A program made the position numbers and the translations under genes. The notes beneath the pieces were generated by a model. That model saw only the letters and a list, made by a program, of their open reading frames with translations, made no database searches and was not told the DNA's origin. Below are positions 30,498 to 41,956 of a stretch of 64,000 bases of DNA, in pieces. Source of the stretch: Theocolax elegans (Eukaryota > Arthropoda > Insecta > Hymenoptera > Cerocephalidae); the NCBI GenBank assembly GCA_026168455.1, contig CM047430.1, positions 23,330,735 to 23,394,734 on the forward strand, given 5' to 3'. Each line of letters begins with the position of its first letter. Positions within the stretch are counted from its first letter, which is position 1.

Positions 30498-30590
30498 TGC
30501 GGTAGCCGTGAGCGCTAAGGCGCACGCTATATGCAACTGTTATTCAAAAGGTCTCGGGTTAGAAGCTGTTCGAGACCTTCATTTTTTTTT
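30498..30590 (+). other. tRNA-derived SINE-like fragment
   Basis: GCGGTAGCCGTGAGCGCTAA followed by GGCGC resembles the D-arm and A-box of Leu/Ser tRNAs. A degenerate B-box, 'GGGTTAGAAGC', follows inside a 9-bp perfect stem AAGGTCTCG/CGAGACCTT (30548-30556 with 30571-30579). A T9 run, a pol III stop signal, closes it at 30582-30590. No functional tRNA fold is possible. Confidence 0.4.
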
Positions 30591-31900
30591 AAATATATTA
30601 CATATAACATTTTTATCATTTTATTAAATTAAAAAAAATTACAATTTATGATACTGTCAACTGTTTTAATTTGTACTCAATGATTAATTTATTATATTGA
30701 TTATTTAATTTATTAATTTATAAGGTACTTATGCGTACAAATGACAAAAATTGTATTTGGCCAAGAATTGTAAATCACACTTTAAGGTTATAATATTAAT
30801 TGATCTCCGGTCCTTTGAATGATCTTAGAATGATTCATCCCTCATTAATATTATAACGTAAGAGTGAATTTATCCCCGTAGAGAGGTTAGCCCGGATATT
30901 CGGTTATTGGATATAGGGTTATTGGTTTTATATACGTTATTGTATCAAATAACCTAAAATATAATAACCTTATTCAAATTTACATGATTAGATTTATAAT
31001 ACTGTCAACTGTTTTAATTTTTACTTCATAATTAATTTATTATATTGACTATTTATATAATTTATAAACTATAATATATAAATATATAAACGTATGTGTG
31101 AACTTTTGCGGACTCAAATTGTTTTGTCGATATTTTGCGGTTATGTAGTGATCTCATATATAAAAATATATAAAGTACCTAATATATAAAAATATTTAAT
31201 TAAAATACAAATTTGTGGGATAGTAGAAAATACTTATCGATTAGTCTGCTTTGATTTCAGAACTTTCAATTGCTGAAACTGAATATGGAATTTAAGTAAC
31301 ATATAACTGATATATATGTTATATTAATTATATTATGTTATATTAATATGATATATATATTATATTAATTATACTTGATATTTAATCAAATTTTTTTTCG
31401 AACTGCAAAATGTTCAATAGAAAAAAGTTTTGGAATTTTAAAACAAACACTTCGTCTATATAAAGTTTTTATGTAGAATTTGAAGTTTCTCATTTATTAC
31501 AAAAATACGTGTATTATTGATCATTTAGCATTTTTTTAAGCGTTTTTATATGTTTATCTAAAGAAATTCGTTTCCAATTGCAAAGTATTTCATAGAAAAT
31601 GTTTTGTAATTTTGAAACGAATATTTCGTCCATTTAAATTTTTTGTAGAACCTCAAGTTTTTGAGTTGTTGAAGAATAACTGTATTTATGAACCTGTAAA
31701 TATCATTATAACTGGAAATAGGACTATAAAGTTCCCAAATGATAAAGAATATAACCTTAAAATTTCAATCAAATTGATGAACAACTTTTTGAGATATTTG
31801 AGGAACAACACTTTTTTCGATGACAAAAATATAAGACACTTCCGTTATACGGTTGTGCACAATTATGTAAAAATTTTTCATATTTGTCATACCATCAGTA
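30591..31900. other. AT-rich, no gene seen
   Basis: Contains a short inverted pair, GGTTATAATATTAAT (30785) and ATTAATATTATAAC (30845), and a repeat of 'atactgtcaactgttttaat' (30651 and 31001). No coding sequence is supported; the 147-codon ORF at 31612-32055 is AT-rich and shows no domain. Confidence 0.5.
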
Positions 31901-31938
31901 TATGTAAACCGCGAGCGAAGCGAGCGTTCATAGCTAGT
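31901..31938 (+). mobile_element. Second Helitron-like 3' terminus (weaker)
   Basis: CCGCGAGCGAAGCGAGCG, then 10 bases later CTAG (31934-31937) and T in a TA repeat. The core GCGNGCGAAGCGNGC is shared with the terminus at 20246-20260. Here the arms are not a clean hairpin, so this may be a decayed end. Confidence 0.4.
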
Positions 31939-32165
31939 ATATATATTATAATTCATGTAAGGATTGTAAAACTAAAAATCCAGCATTTTTTACAATTATA
32001 TAATAATATTTGTATTTTTAGTAGTTTACAGGGGATTAGATGGATACTGAAATAAATAGAGATACTTTTCTACCACTCCAAGGTAAGTGCGTAAATGCAG
32101 CTGAACCATAGCGGTATAAAAAAACAATGGGAACAGGATGACAAATAATTTGTGTTAGGTATATC

Positions 32166-33363
32166 TGTATTAAAAACACGTTGAATTTGTGCCTCTAGAC
32201 AGTACTTTATATAAAACACCTTCTACGAAGGTGTCAACATTCGCAAGTATGGTTTTCAATCACACTTGCAAAAATATTATCTGATAAAAAAATCTTTAAT
32301 TATTACTCCCATCCTATTTCTACTTATATTTTGCTTGAACTCCATAAAGAGTTTCTGCAATAGAAAGTACAAAAATCAAAGCGGAATAAACGACACGTAT
32401 TTTTACCATACCATACATTGTATTTTTTTTAATTAAACTTTTATATATTTTGCTTAAACTCTATAAAAAGTTTTAATTAATTTCCATAAAAACTGATAAA
32501 AAGGAAACTTCTTTTTTTTTATTCTCTTTATATAAACATGTCTATCCTTCCCGTGCTTTACATCAGTAGATAAACAATTTTATAGAATAATAATAACTAG
32601 CAACAATTCCTCGGTCCGCTAACGCTCCCTCGGTCGAAATTACACTAAATATATACTTATTTTTTTAATTTTTTTTAATTTATAATTGTACAATTTAATT
32701 GAATAAAAAATGTAAAATATAATATAATGTGTAATTAATTAACCTAGTAGTCAGTTACAATCACCTGTATTAAAAACACGTTGAATTTGTGCCTCTAGAC
32801 AGTACTTTATATAAAACACCTTCTACGAAGGTGTCAACATTCGCAAGTATGGTTTTCAATCACACTTGCAAAAATATTATCTGATAAAAAAATCTTTAAT
32901 TATTACTCCCATCCTATTTCTACTTATATTTTGCTTGAACTCCATAAAGAGTTTCTGCAATAGAAAGTACAAAAATCAAAGCGGAATAAACGACACGTAT
33001 TTTTACCATACCATACATTGTATTTTTTTTAATTAAACTTTTATATATTTTGCTTAAACTCTATAAAAAGTTTTAATTAATTTCCATAAAACTGATAAAA
33101 AGGAAACTTCTTTTTTTTTTATTCTCTTTATATAAACAATGTCTATCCTTCCCGTGCTTTACATCAGTAGATAAACAATTTTATAGAATAATAATAACTA
33201 GCAACAATTCCTCGGTCGCTAACGCTCCCTCGGTCGAAATTACACTAAATATATACTTATTTTTTTAATTTTTTTTTAATTTATAATTTTACAATTTAAT
33301 TGAATAAAAATGTAAAATATAATATAATGTGTAATTAATTAACCTAGTATTCAGTTACAATCA
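32166..33363. repeat. 600-bp tandem duplication, two copies
   Basis: Copy 1 is 32166-32765 and copy 2 is 32766 to about 33363. They differ by a handful of substitutions and one-base indels (for example 'cggtccgctaacg' against 'cggtcgctaacg'). Each holds the hairpin ACACCTTCTACGAAGGTGT (32216 and 32816). In each, 'cctcggtc...ctccctcggtc' sits next to CTAG on the minus strand. No ORF. The near identity implies a recent duplication, or an assembly artefact. Confidence 0.9.
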
Positions 33364-34190
33364 ATTTTTTTTAGTCAATAAAATAAAAATAACAGTGTAT
33401 TATATTTGCAACATTGTATATACTTATTTAATCTTAGTCAATTACACAAGAGTTTATAGATACTGAACATATTTCTACATAATACTGAAACAATTAAAAA
33501 AAATTAAAAATAATCGACATGATAAAACTTACACTGGAGTAAGGAATTTTAATTTTAATTTTTAATACGTAGTAACACATATATTATTACTTACAATATT
33601 TCCACACTATTCCTGTAAGAAGCTACATCAATCTAGTAACAAATGTGTTATTTTTCTACCAGATTAATATTTTCAACAACAAAAATTACAATATAAAATT
33701 ATTCTTTGACCATTATACATATATTTCATGCTTTTTCATGATGTTTCACGGAAAGGAGATGAAGAATTTAAAATTTCATACAAAATTACTAAACTCTTTT
33801 TTATTACTAAATTCTTTCAAACAAATAATTATACGTAATAATTGAATTTATAAATATTTTTTTCAGATTAAAATTCTGGCTAAAAGATTTATTTTCACAT
33901 TTTATTAATTTTGTTTTATATTCAAAAATCTTTTATAAAAAAGAATATTAGTAATTGCAACCAAAAAATATACATGATATTATACAATTACAATAATAAA
34001 AATTGAATATTAATTATAAAAGTTATTTTGATATTACACTTGGTATTACTTTAAAAAAATGAAAGAAAAATAATATTTTAAATTTTTTAACCACCTTCCT
34101 CACGCATTTTACATCTTAGAAATAAAATATGTATTACATTAAATTATATATATTATATTATATATGTTATCAAAATTTATTAGAGTAATA
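33364..34190. other. AT-rich, no gene seen
   Basis: No domain, no strong repeat. A 66-codon ORF is not supported by anything beyond length. Confidence 0.5.
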
Positions 34191-34830
34191 GTACTGTTTT
34201 TGTCAGTGTTCGTATCACTGTGACCACTTTTTATTACCGAAAACCCCTATAAAATATTTTTAGAATTTTTCTACTAAATCCCCCTCTTACCCCCTACCAC
34301 TCAATCATTACATGGGGGATAAATTAAGACTGGTTGTCATATTCAATGTTGACCCTTCCTCCCACCTTCCTTCATCTTTAAAATCGGGGATAAAAAAGAG
34401 TGGTGGTCATATTGTTATTCACCTGTACCGAAACCCCTAAATTATTTTTGGAATTTTACTAATTTTATTTCCCCCCTCCCCCTCTTGCCCCTCCTCCATC
34501 TAGCAATAAATGGAGGATAAATGAAGAGTGATTATCATATCGCTATTCACCGTAACCAAAAACCTCATCTTAGTTTTTTTAGAATAATAAAGAATGGTCG
34601 TCATATTCTAATTCATATGTACCGATAACCTCTATAAAATATTTAAAAAATGTTCTAATTTTACCCCCACCCCCCTCATGACTCCTCCTGCACCTATCAT
34701 TAGATGTGAGATAAATGATGTGTGGTTGTCGTATTCAGCGTTAACCCTTCCACTCCACAGATACGTTTAATTCTTGTAACTATTGGGATACCGGACACCG
34801 GAGAACGGATGAATTTTGATATATATTTAG
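34191..34830. repeat. Degenerate tandem repeat with pyrimidine-rich blocks
   Basis: Units contain 'attcac(c)tgtaccgaaacccct', an AT block ('aaatatttttagaattttt'), then C-rich 'cccccctccccctc' and 'ggataaatgaagagtggttgtcat'. Starts are near 34225, 34430, 34535 and 34612, with irregular lengths. The right end (34740-34826) is repeated beyond the satellite at 38358-38475. Confidence 0.6.
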
Positions 34831-35214
34831 ATGATAAATCAAAAATAAAATTTTAATTTTTTTAACCACCTTTGTAATAGAGTATGATGAAAAATGTGTA
34901 AAAACGTATATTTAACTGTGATAAAAAAACAGAACGAATCATCAAATAATATATATATTACATTAAAATATATTATTTAAGTTATTAAAAATTATTAGAC
35001 TGACAGTACTGCTTCAGTCTATGTTAATATTACTGTGACTACTTTATTTTTACATTATTTATGTATGTAGTGACTATTATTTATTATTAATTACTTATAA
35101 TATTACTTATAGGTATGTTCTTAATATAATAAGTTAATTTGGTACAAAAATATACAAACATTGGAGTACTGGCAAAAGTGCTTACACACTTTTTTAATAT
35201 TTTATCCCGTAATT
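34831..35214. other. AT-rich spacer before the satellite
   Basis: Nothing recognisable; AT-rich with short 'attattta' words. Confidence 0.5.
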
Positions 35215-38200
35215 AGTGGAGATTTCCCGGAATACCTCACGAATTCCCGAAATATCGAGGAAATCCCGTAATTAGTGAAGCATCCCGAAATATCCAGGAA
35301 ATCTCGTAATTAGTGAAGTTATCCCGAAATAACTCAGAAACTCCCGAAATATCCACTAAATCCCAAAATTAGTGAAGTTAACCCGGCATACCTCAACAAT
35401 GACCGAAATATTAAGAAAGTCTCGGAAATGGTGAAGTTATCAAACTTAGTTTTCAAATTTCCCGAAATATCGAGGAAATCCCGTAATTAGTGAAGTTATC
35501 CAGGTATACATCAGGAATTCCCGAAACATCGAGGAAATCCCGTAATTAGTGAAGTTATCCCGACATATCCACTAAATCCCAAAATTAGTAAATTTATCCC
35601 GGCATACCTCAGAAATTATCGAAATATTAAGAAAATCTCGAAATTGGTGGAGTTATCCCGGAATACATAAAAAATTCCCGAAATACCACAGAAAATCCCG
35701 AAATACCATAGAAAATCTTGAAAAAATCCCGAAACATCCAGGAAATCCCGAAAATGGTACAGTTATCCCGGAATACGTCGGAAAATCCCGAAACATCCAG
35801 AAAATCCCGAAATCGGTCGATTTATCCCGAAATACCACAGGATATTCCGAAACATCCAGGAAACCCAGAATTTGGTGGATTTATTCCGGAATACCACAGA
35901 ATATCCCGAAACATCTAGGAAATCCCGAAAGTGGTGGAGTTACCCAGAATACGTCAGAAATCCCGAACATCCAGAAAATCCTCAATTAGTGAATTTATCC
36001 CAAAAAGTCACAGAAAATCCCGAAACATCAGGAAATTTCCGAATTGGTGATTTCGAATAGAATTTATCCCGGAATACATAAAAAATTCCCGAAATACCAC
36101 AGAAAATCCCGAAATACCATAGAAAATCTTGAAAAAATCCCGAAACATCCAGGAAATCCCGAAAATGGTACAGTTATCCCGGAATACGTCGGAAAATCCC
36201 GAAACATCCAGAAAATCCCGAAATCGGTCGATTTATCCCGAAATACCACAGGATATTCCGAAACATCCAGGAAACCCAGAATTTGGTGGATTTATTCCGG
36301 AATACCACAGAATATCCCGAAACATCTAGGAAATCCCGAAAGTGGTGGAGTTACCCAGAATACGTCAGAAAATCCCGAAACATCCAGAAAATCCCTCAAT
36401 TAGTGAATTTATCCCAAAAAGTCACAGAAAATCCCGAAACATCCAGGAAATTCCGAAATTGGTGGATTTATTCCGGAATACCACAGAATATCCCGAAACA
36501 TCCAGGAAATCCCGAAAGTAGTGGAGTTATCCCGGAATACGTCAGAAAATCCCGAAACATCCAGAAAATCCCGAAATCGGTGGATTTATCCCGAAATACC
36601 ACAGGAAAATCCGAAACATCCAGGAAATCCATAATTTGGTGGATTTATTCCGGAATACCACAGAATTTCCCGAAACTTCTAGGAAATCCCGAAAGTGGTG
36701 GAGTTACCCAGAATACGTCAGAAAATCCCGAAACATCCAGAAAATCCCTCAATTAGTGAATTTATCCCAAAAAGTCACAGAAAATCCCGAAACATCCAGG
36801 AAATTCCGAAATTGGTGGATTTATTCCGGAATACCACAGAATATCCCGAAACATCCAGGAAATCCCGAAAGTAGTGGAGTTATCCCGGAATACGTCAGAA
36901 AATCCCGAAACATCCAGGAAATCCCGAAATTCGTGGGGATATCCCGGAATACCTCAAAATTCCTGAAATGTCCAGGAAATCCCTCAGTTAGTGAATTTGT
37001 TCCGAAATACCCCAGATAATCCCGAAACATCCAGAAAATCCCGAAATTGGTGGAGTTACCCAGACGAATAACTCAGAAACTCCGAAATGGGATTTATCCC
37101 GAAATACCACAGGAAAATCCGAAACATCAGGAAATCCATAATTTGGTGGATTATTCCGGAATACCACAGAATTTCCCGAAACATTCTAGGAAATCCGAAA
37201 GTGGGGAGTACCCAGAATACGTCAGAAAATCCCGAAAAATCCAGAAAATCCCTAAATTAGTGAATTATCCCAAAAGTCACAGAAAATCCCGAAACATCCA
37301 GGAAATTCCGAAATTGGTGGATTTATTCCGGAATACCACAGAATATCCCGAACATCCAGGAAATCCCGAAAGTAGTGGAGTTATCCCGGAATACGTCAGA
37401 AAATCCCGAAACATCCAGGAAATCCCGAAATTCGTGGGGATATCCCGGAATACCTCAAAATTCCTGAAATGTCCAGGAAATCCCTCAGTTAGTGAATTTG
37501 TTCCGAAATACCCCAGATAATCCCGAAACATCCAAGAAATCCCGAAATTGGTGGAGTTACCCAGAATACGTCAGAAAATCCCGAAACATCCAGAAAATCC
37601 CTCAATTAGTGAATTTATCCCAAAAAGTCACAGAAAATCCCGAAACATCCAGGAAATTCCGAAATTGGTGGATTTATTCCGGAATACCACAGAATATCCC
37701 GAAACATCCAGGAAATCCCGAAAGTAGTGGAGTTATCCCGGAATACGTCAGAAAATCCCGAAACATCCAGAAAATCCCGAAATCGGTGGATTTATCCCGA
37801 AATACCACAGGAAAATCCGAAACATCCAGGAAATCCATAATTTGGTGGATTTATTCCGGAATACCACAGAATTTCCCGAAACATGTAGGAAATCCCGAAA
37901 GTGGTGGAGTTACCCGGAATACGTCAGAATATCCTAAAACATCCAGAAAATCCCTCAATTAGTGAATTTATCCCAAAATGTCACAGAAAATCCCGAAACA
38001 TCCAGGAAATTCAGAAATTGGTGGATTTATTCCGGAATACCTCAGAAAATCCCGAAACATCCAGGAAATCCCAAAATTGGAGGAGTTATCCCGAAATACC
38101 ACAGGAAAACCCGAGACTTGCAGGAAACCCCGAAATTGGTGGAGTTATTCCCGAATACTTAAGAAAATCCCGAAACATCCAGGAAAACCCTAAATTAGGG

Positions 38201-38357
38201 AAGATTTCCCGGCATATCTAAGAAATTACCGAATTATTTAGAAAATCCCGAAATTAGTGGAGTTATCCCGGAATACCTCAAAAATTCCCGAAATATCCAG
38301 GAAATCCCGTATTTAGTGGAGTTATCCCGAAATAATTCAGAAATTCCCGAAATATCA
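35215..38357. repeat. 3.1-kb satellite, 59-bp unit with higher-order repeats
   Basis: About 50 copies of a unit such as 'ccgaaacatccaggaaatcc' + 'cgaaattggtggagttatcc' + 'cggaataccacagaaaatc'. Larger blocks repeat: 35650-36060 recurs at 36061-36470 (offset 411 bp, seven units), and 36283 onward recurs 353 bp later (six units). Stops are rare in all frames, so many ORFs of 60-157 codons appear on both strands. Since 59 is not a multiple of three, each ORF reads the same DNA in rotating frames. I regard all of them as artefacts. Confidence 0.92.
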
Positions 38358-38499
38358 GAGTTAACCCTTCCACTCCAAACATACTCTTCATTCTTACATC
38401 AAGAGACCAGACACCGCCGCGGGACACCGGACACCACCGCCGGACACCGGAGAACGGATGAATTTTAATATAATATAGATTTTGGTTATAACAAATTAT
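38358..38499. repeat. Right flank duplication of the satellite
   Basis: 'gttaacccttccactcca' and 'acaccggagaacggatgaat' repeat the sequence at 34740-34826. Here an extra GC-rich block, (GGACACCGCCGC)-like, sits between them. Confidence 0.7.
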
Positions 38500-38838
38500 T
38501 TTATATTGTATTTGATAGAGATTAGGAGACGGCAGCAATAAAACTCGTCTCTTACTTACACTTCACTTAATAGTTGTTTTATTAATATATATAAAAATAT
38601 AGACTGTAAAAAGCAATTCGCGGGTGCGCCGTATATGATCTGCAAGGATCGGTAGCCGAGCAGAGAGTAAGACCTCCGACGAACACCGTGCGCTTTAATT
38701 GTCGATAAGGTGGTGGGGGATTCGACCTAAGGGCCGATCGCAACTCCATCACTCCCTCCCGCTCGGACCTGGAATCACTTACTGTTTCCTGAAAGAAACA
38801 CAAATCACACATATTAAGTACTATATATACGCATCTCT
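38500..38838 (-). repeat. 3' untranslated/LTR region of the copia element (edges unknown)
   Basis: Lies downstream of the copia RNase H stop. On the minus strand it carries AATAAA near 38575 and a GC-richer core. I found no matching copy upstream of gag, so the LTR edges cannot be fixed. A 'TTTCTTTCAG' followed by 'GTAAGT'-like sequence near 38785-38800 resembles splice signals and may be chance. Confidence 0.4.
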
Positions 38839-39450
38839 TTATCCATTCATTATGTTGAAGGTTAGTTTATTATGTAAATCAAAGGCCAACGGCTTCGTAA
38901 ATATATCAGCAAGTTGTTCTTTAGACTTAACCCACATCACTTTAACAAAACCCATTTTAACACATTCTCTTACATAATGTTCTTTAATTTCAATCATATG
39001 TCGTAACTTATTGCTACCTGTCATTTGGGTGGCTGCACCAGCCGCCTTATTGTCGCACCACAAAATCATAGGTTTAAAGTCATCAATTAGAATCAATTTT
39101 AGAGAATTTAACAACGAAATTTTATATTGACCCGCCTCGCTCATTCCCACATACTCAGCTTGACAGGTAGATAGTGCGACATATGATTGCTTGTGTGTCT
39201 TCCAAGACACCGCATCTCCAAATAATTTATTTACAAAACCACTAGTTGTCAAACTATTTCTACAATCGGCAAAACTTGCATCAGAATAAGTTTGAATATC
39301 ATCAGTATTGCCAGTATATTTTAGACCCAAGGACGCACTTCCCTTTAAATATCTAAAAATCCTTTTTATCATTTCCCAATCGTCCTCATTCGGATTTATT
39401 TGATGCCTACTGACAATATTCACATTTGCTAGATACAATAATGAACCCAC
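38839..39450 (-). pseudogene. Copia RNase H
   Basis: Ty1/copia RNase H motifs: 'RHQINPNEDDWEMIKRIFRY', 'TYSDASFADCRNSLTTSGF' (catalytic Asp), 'VALSTCQAEYVGMSEA' (catalytic Glu), 'LWCDNKAAGA' (catalytic Asp), and the terminal 'QLADIFTKPLA'. The frame differs from the RT frame; the two overlap at 39429-39450, which marks a frameshift. Confidence 0.95.
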
Positions 39451-40352
39451 GGCTTCTCTATAGGGAATTCCGATTCTGTCTCATTCTCTTTGCGATCGCG
39501 GCTCTTACGATTTGCTACCTGGTTTGTAATCATCGGAGTCCTTTGCGGATGCATCTCACCAAACCCAAAGCTCTGTAACAATTTTAATATATAGCTTTCT
39601 TGTGACAGTGTCAACGTTTTATTCACTCTATCCCGTAAAATCTTAATTCCTAGAAAGCACTTCGGTTCTCCCAGATCAGTCATTTCAAATTCTGATTTCA
39701 ATTTAGTTTTCACCTCGCTTAGTCGGACTTTATCGTTGCTAGCAATTAACATGTCATCAACATACAAAACCAAAAACAAGAATTTATTCCCCTCTCGCCA
39801 AGTAAATAAACATGGTTCGTTATCATGAGTGTGTAAACCTATTTTATTAGCAGCTTCCGTAAACCTTTCATTCCAACGTTTCGGACTGATTTTTAACCCA
39901 TACAGCGCTTTCTTCAATTTACAGACCTTCTCTCGCTTCTCTTTGCTCGTCACATTCATGCCTTCTGGCAATTCCATGTATATCTCTTCGCTTATAGTTC
40001 CGTTCAAGTAAGCGGTTTTCACGTCCATTTGATATACGTCCAAATCATATTTATTAATGATGGCTAGAACCGATCTTATCAAGGTTAATCTCGAAACAGG
40101 TGCGTATGTTTCAACCAAATCATATTCATTTCTATCCTTGAAGCTTCTTATAACAAGTCTCGCTTTATATTTACACGTCCCTTCTTTTTCCATCTTTTTC
40201 TTCAGGACCCACCTAGAATCTATTATATTCGGTTTATTTTCGCCTCTCATAATTTCAGATCGTTCCACCAGTTCCCAAACTTCATTTTTGTTCATTGAGT
40301 CCAATTCACTCTGAATTGCAGACAACCAATTTTCTTTGTCATTTGAACTCAT
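39429..40352 (-). pseudogene. Copia reverse transcriptase
   Basis: 307 codons. Copia RT blocks: 'NEVWELVER', 'DSRWVLKKKMEKEG', 'ETYAPVSRLTLIRSVLAI', 'VYQMDVKTAYLNGTISEEIY', 'LKKALYGLKISPKRWNERF' and the catalytic box 'VLYVDDMLIASND'. All catalytic residues are present. The upstream boundary is an in-frame stop at 40359-40361. 'VIRSFKD' replaces the more usual VARGFxQ-type segment. Confidence 0.95.
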
Positions 40353-40862
40353 CGCCTCTCAATACGATTGTGGGTCACAGTTAATTTTTGCTAGCACTGC
40401 ATGATATTTCGGATCACTTAATATTTGTTCCTTTTCTGTTTCGCTTTCTTTCGCTTGTAATTTCCTCGGGCGACCTCTCTTTCTCTTTTCTACTCCCTCC
40501 TTTCTTATTATTTCCTCAGATTCTCTCGACACATCTTTCTCATAATTCAAGAACCACTTCTCGTTGTTTACCTTTTCAAAATTATTATCCTAGTCTTGTA
40601 TTTGATTCTTTGTGAATCTGTCACCAAAAACAATTTTTTGATTGAATTTCACATCTCGACTTTCATAAAATCTATTCTCATCTGGTTTGAACAAGACATA
40701 ACCGGTGGCTTTGTACCCAACAAGAAAACTTGGGATTGCAATCTGTCTAAACTTAGGACCTATTTTTCTCTGAATCTTCGCATAAGCCATGCAACCGAAA
40801 CGCCTAAATTGTTTTAAATTCACGGTATAATTTGGGTTAAATTTTTCCAAAGGAGAAATCAT
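40353..40862 (-). pseudogene. Copia integrase C-terminal domain and basic linker
   Basis: In the same frame as the RT and integrase core but split by stops at 40869-40871, 40590-40592 and 40359-40361. The first part carries the copia integrase C-terminal signature 'FRRFGCMAYAKI', 'PSFLVGYKATGYVLFKP'. The second is a linker with the AT-hook-like core 'RKRGRPRK'. Such basic motifs bind the DNA minor groove and might tether the integrase to chromatin; that role is inference. Confidence 0.8.
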
Positions 40863-41626
40863 CTCATTTTACTTGTGCGGAGTTCTATTGTAAGCATAAA
40901 CAGCAGCACCCAAAGCCAAGTCCCACATATTTTCTGGAAATTTGGAATCAAACATCAGCGCTCTTACCTTCTTCTGAATAGTCTTATTGAATCTCTCAGC
41001 CACTCCATTGTGCTGAGGAGTATCAGGACATGCCAACTGCAGTTCAGCTCCGAGTTTTTCTAGTATTTTAGCTGTATCGCCTCCCGTAAATAATGTACCC
41101 TGATCTGATCTTAAGTAACAGACTTTCGCGTCTCGTCCAAGTAAATTTCTAGAAGTTGTAACAAAGTGATCAAGACACGATCCTGTATCATTTTTAAATT
41201 TCATGGGATATGCCTGAGCTAATCGGGAATAATCATCTACAAATACAGAAATAAAGCGATATCCCTTTGGGTGTGATTTCGGACTTATCGGGCCCATTAT
41301 GTCCGAATGAATTATTTGTAATTGAGCAGATGCTCTCATCCTCGTCTCATTGAAAGGCAGTCTGTTCATTTTAGTCTTCTACACACTTCGCATTCAAGCA
41401 CGGAATTATCAAACTTCACATCACTCAATTCCTTAAAATCAGGAAATCTCTTCTGTAGGTTTCGCAGATAATTTAAAGAGACATGACCCATTCTCACATG
41501 CCATAACATTGACTTATTTGATTGGGCAGGTAAATCTGTGTCACAATTAATTTCCTTTTCACATCTCATTTTTTCATCAGGGTTTACAGTTATTTCGTTA
41601 GGGTTATGTAGTTTTCTATCTGTCAC
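40863..41626 (-). pseudogene. Copia integrase zinc domain and catalytic core
   Basis: Zinc-binding HHCC: 'LWHVRMGHVSLNYL' with 'CEVCRRLK'. Core: first Asp in '[12 protein letters not shown]', second in '[13 protein letters not shown]', Glu in '[16 protein letters not shown]'. The zinc and core parts are in different frames, joined at 41366-41369. All catalytic residues remain visible. Confidence 0.93.
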
Positions 41627-41956
41627 TAATGTCTACACGTCACTTTCATTCTTAATTTCTGACTGGGATTCGATTTCATGGATTTCATTTAATTTTACAT
41701 CAGGAGTCTGTTTAATTTTACTTCTGGTCAGAAGGTACGCAATTGGTGTGCAATTGAATTTTTCAGAACTTGATTTTAAAATATCGCTTCGCTTTTCTAT
41801 TTCGACTTCAATCAACCAGTATGGTTTCTCGTATATTCCAGTTAGAAATGTTTTATTGGAAATAGGATCAAATATATCTAGTCTCTTGTTATCCAAATAA
41901 ATACCTAGTCCCTTGTCTACAAATTTTCTTAAGGATAGCAAATTTTCCGACAGTGA
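41627..41956 (-). pseudogene. Copia protease-integrase linker
   Basis: An open frame (41633-41941) with no strong motif, between protease and integrase, bounded by stops at 41957-41959 and 41633-41635 in the same frame. Its position matches the segment after copia protease. Confidence 0.6.

Noticed and set aside
31612..32055. 147-codon ORF in AT-rich DNA
   Set aside because: No domain, covers a Helitron-like end, composition explains the length.
35653..38221. Many ORFs with NPETSRKSRN-like repeats
   Set aside because: The same 59-bp satellite read in rotating frames; period not a multiple of three.
34740..38475. LTRs of an element enclosing the 59-bp satellite
   Set aside because: Flank copies are short, lack TG...CA ends and enclose no coding sequence, so only a duplication is claimed.
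38780..38805. Spliced exon boundary in the copia 3' region
   Set aside because: TTTCTTTCAG and a nearby GTAAGT-like word could be chance; no second exon or conserved frame.
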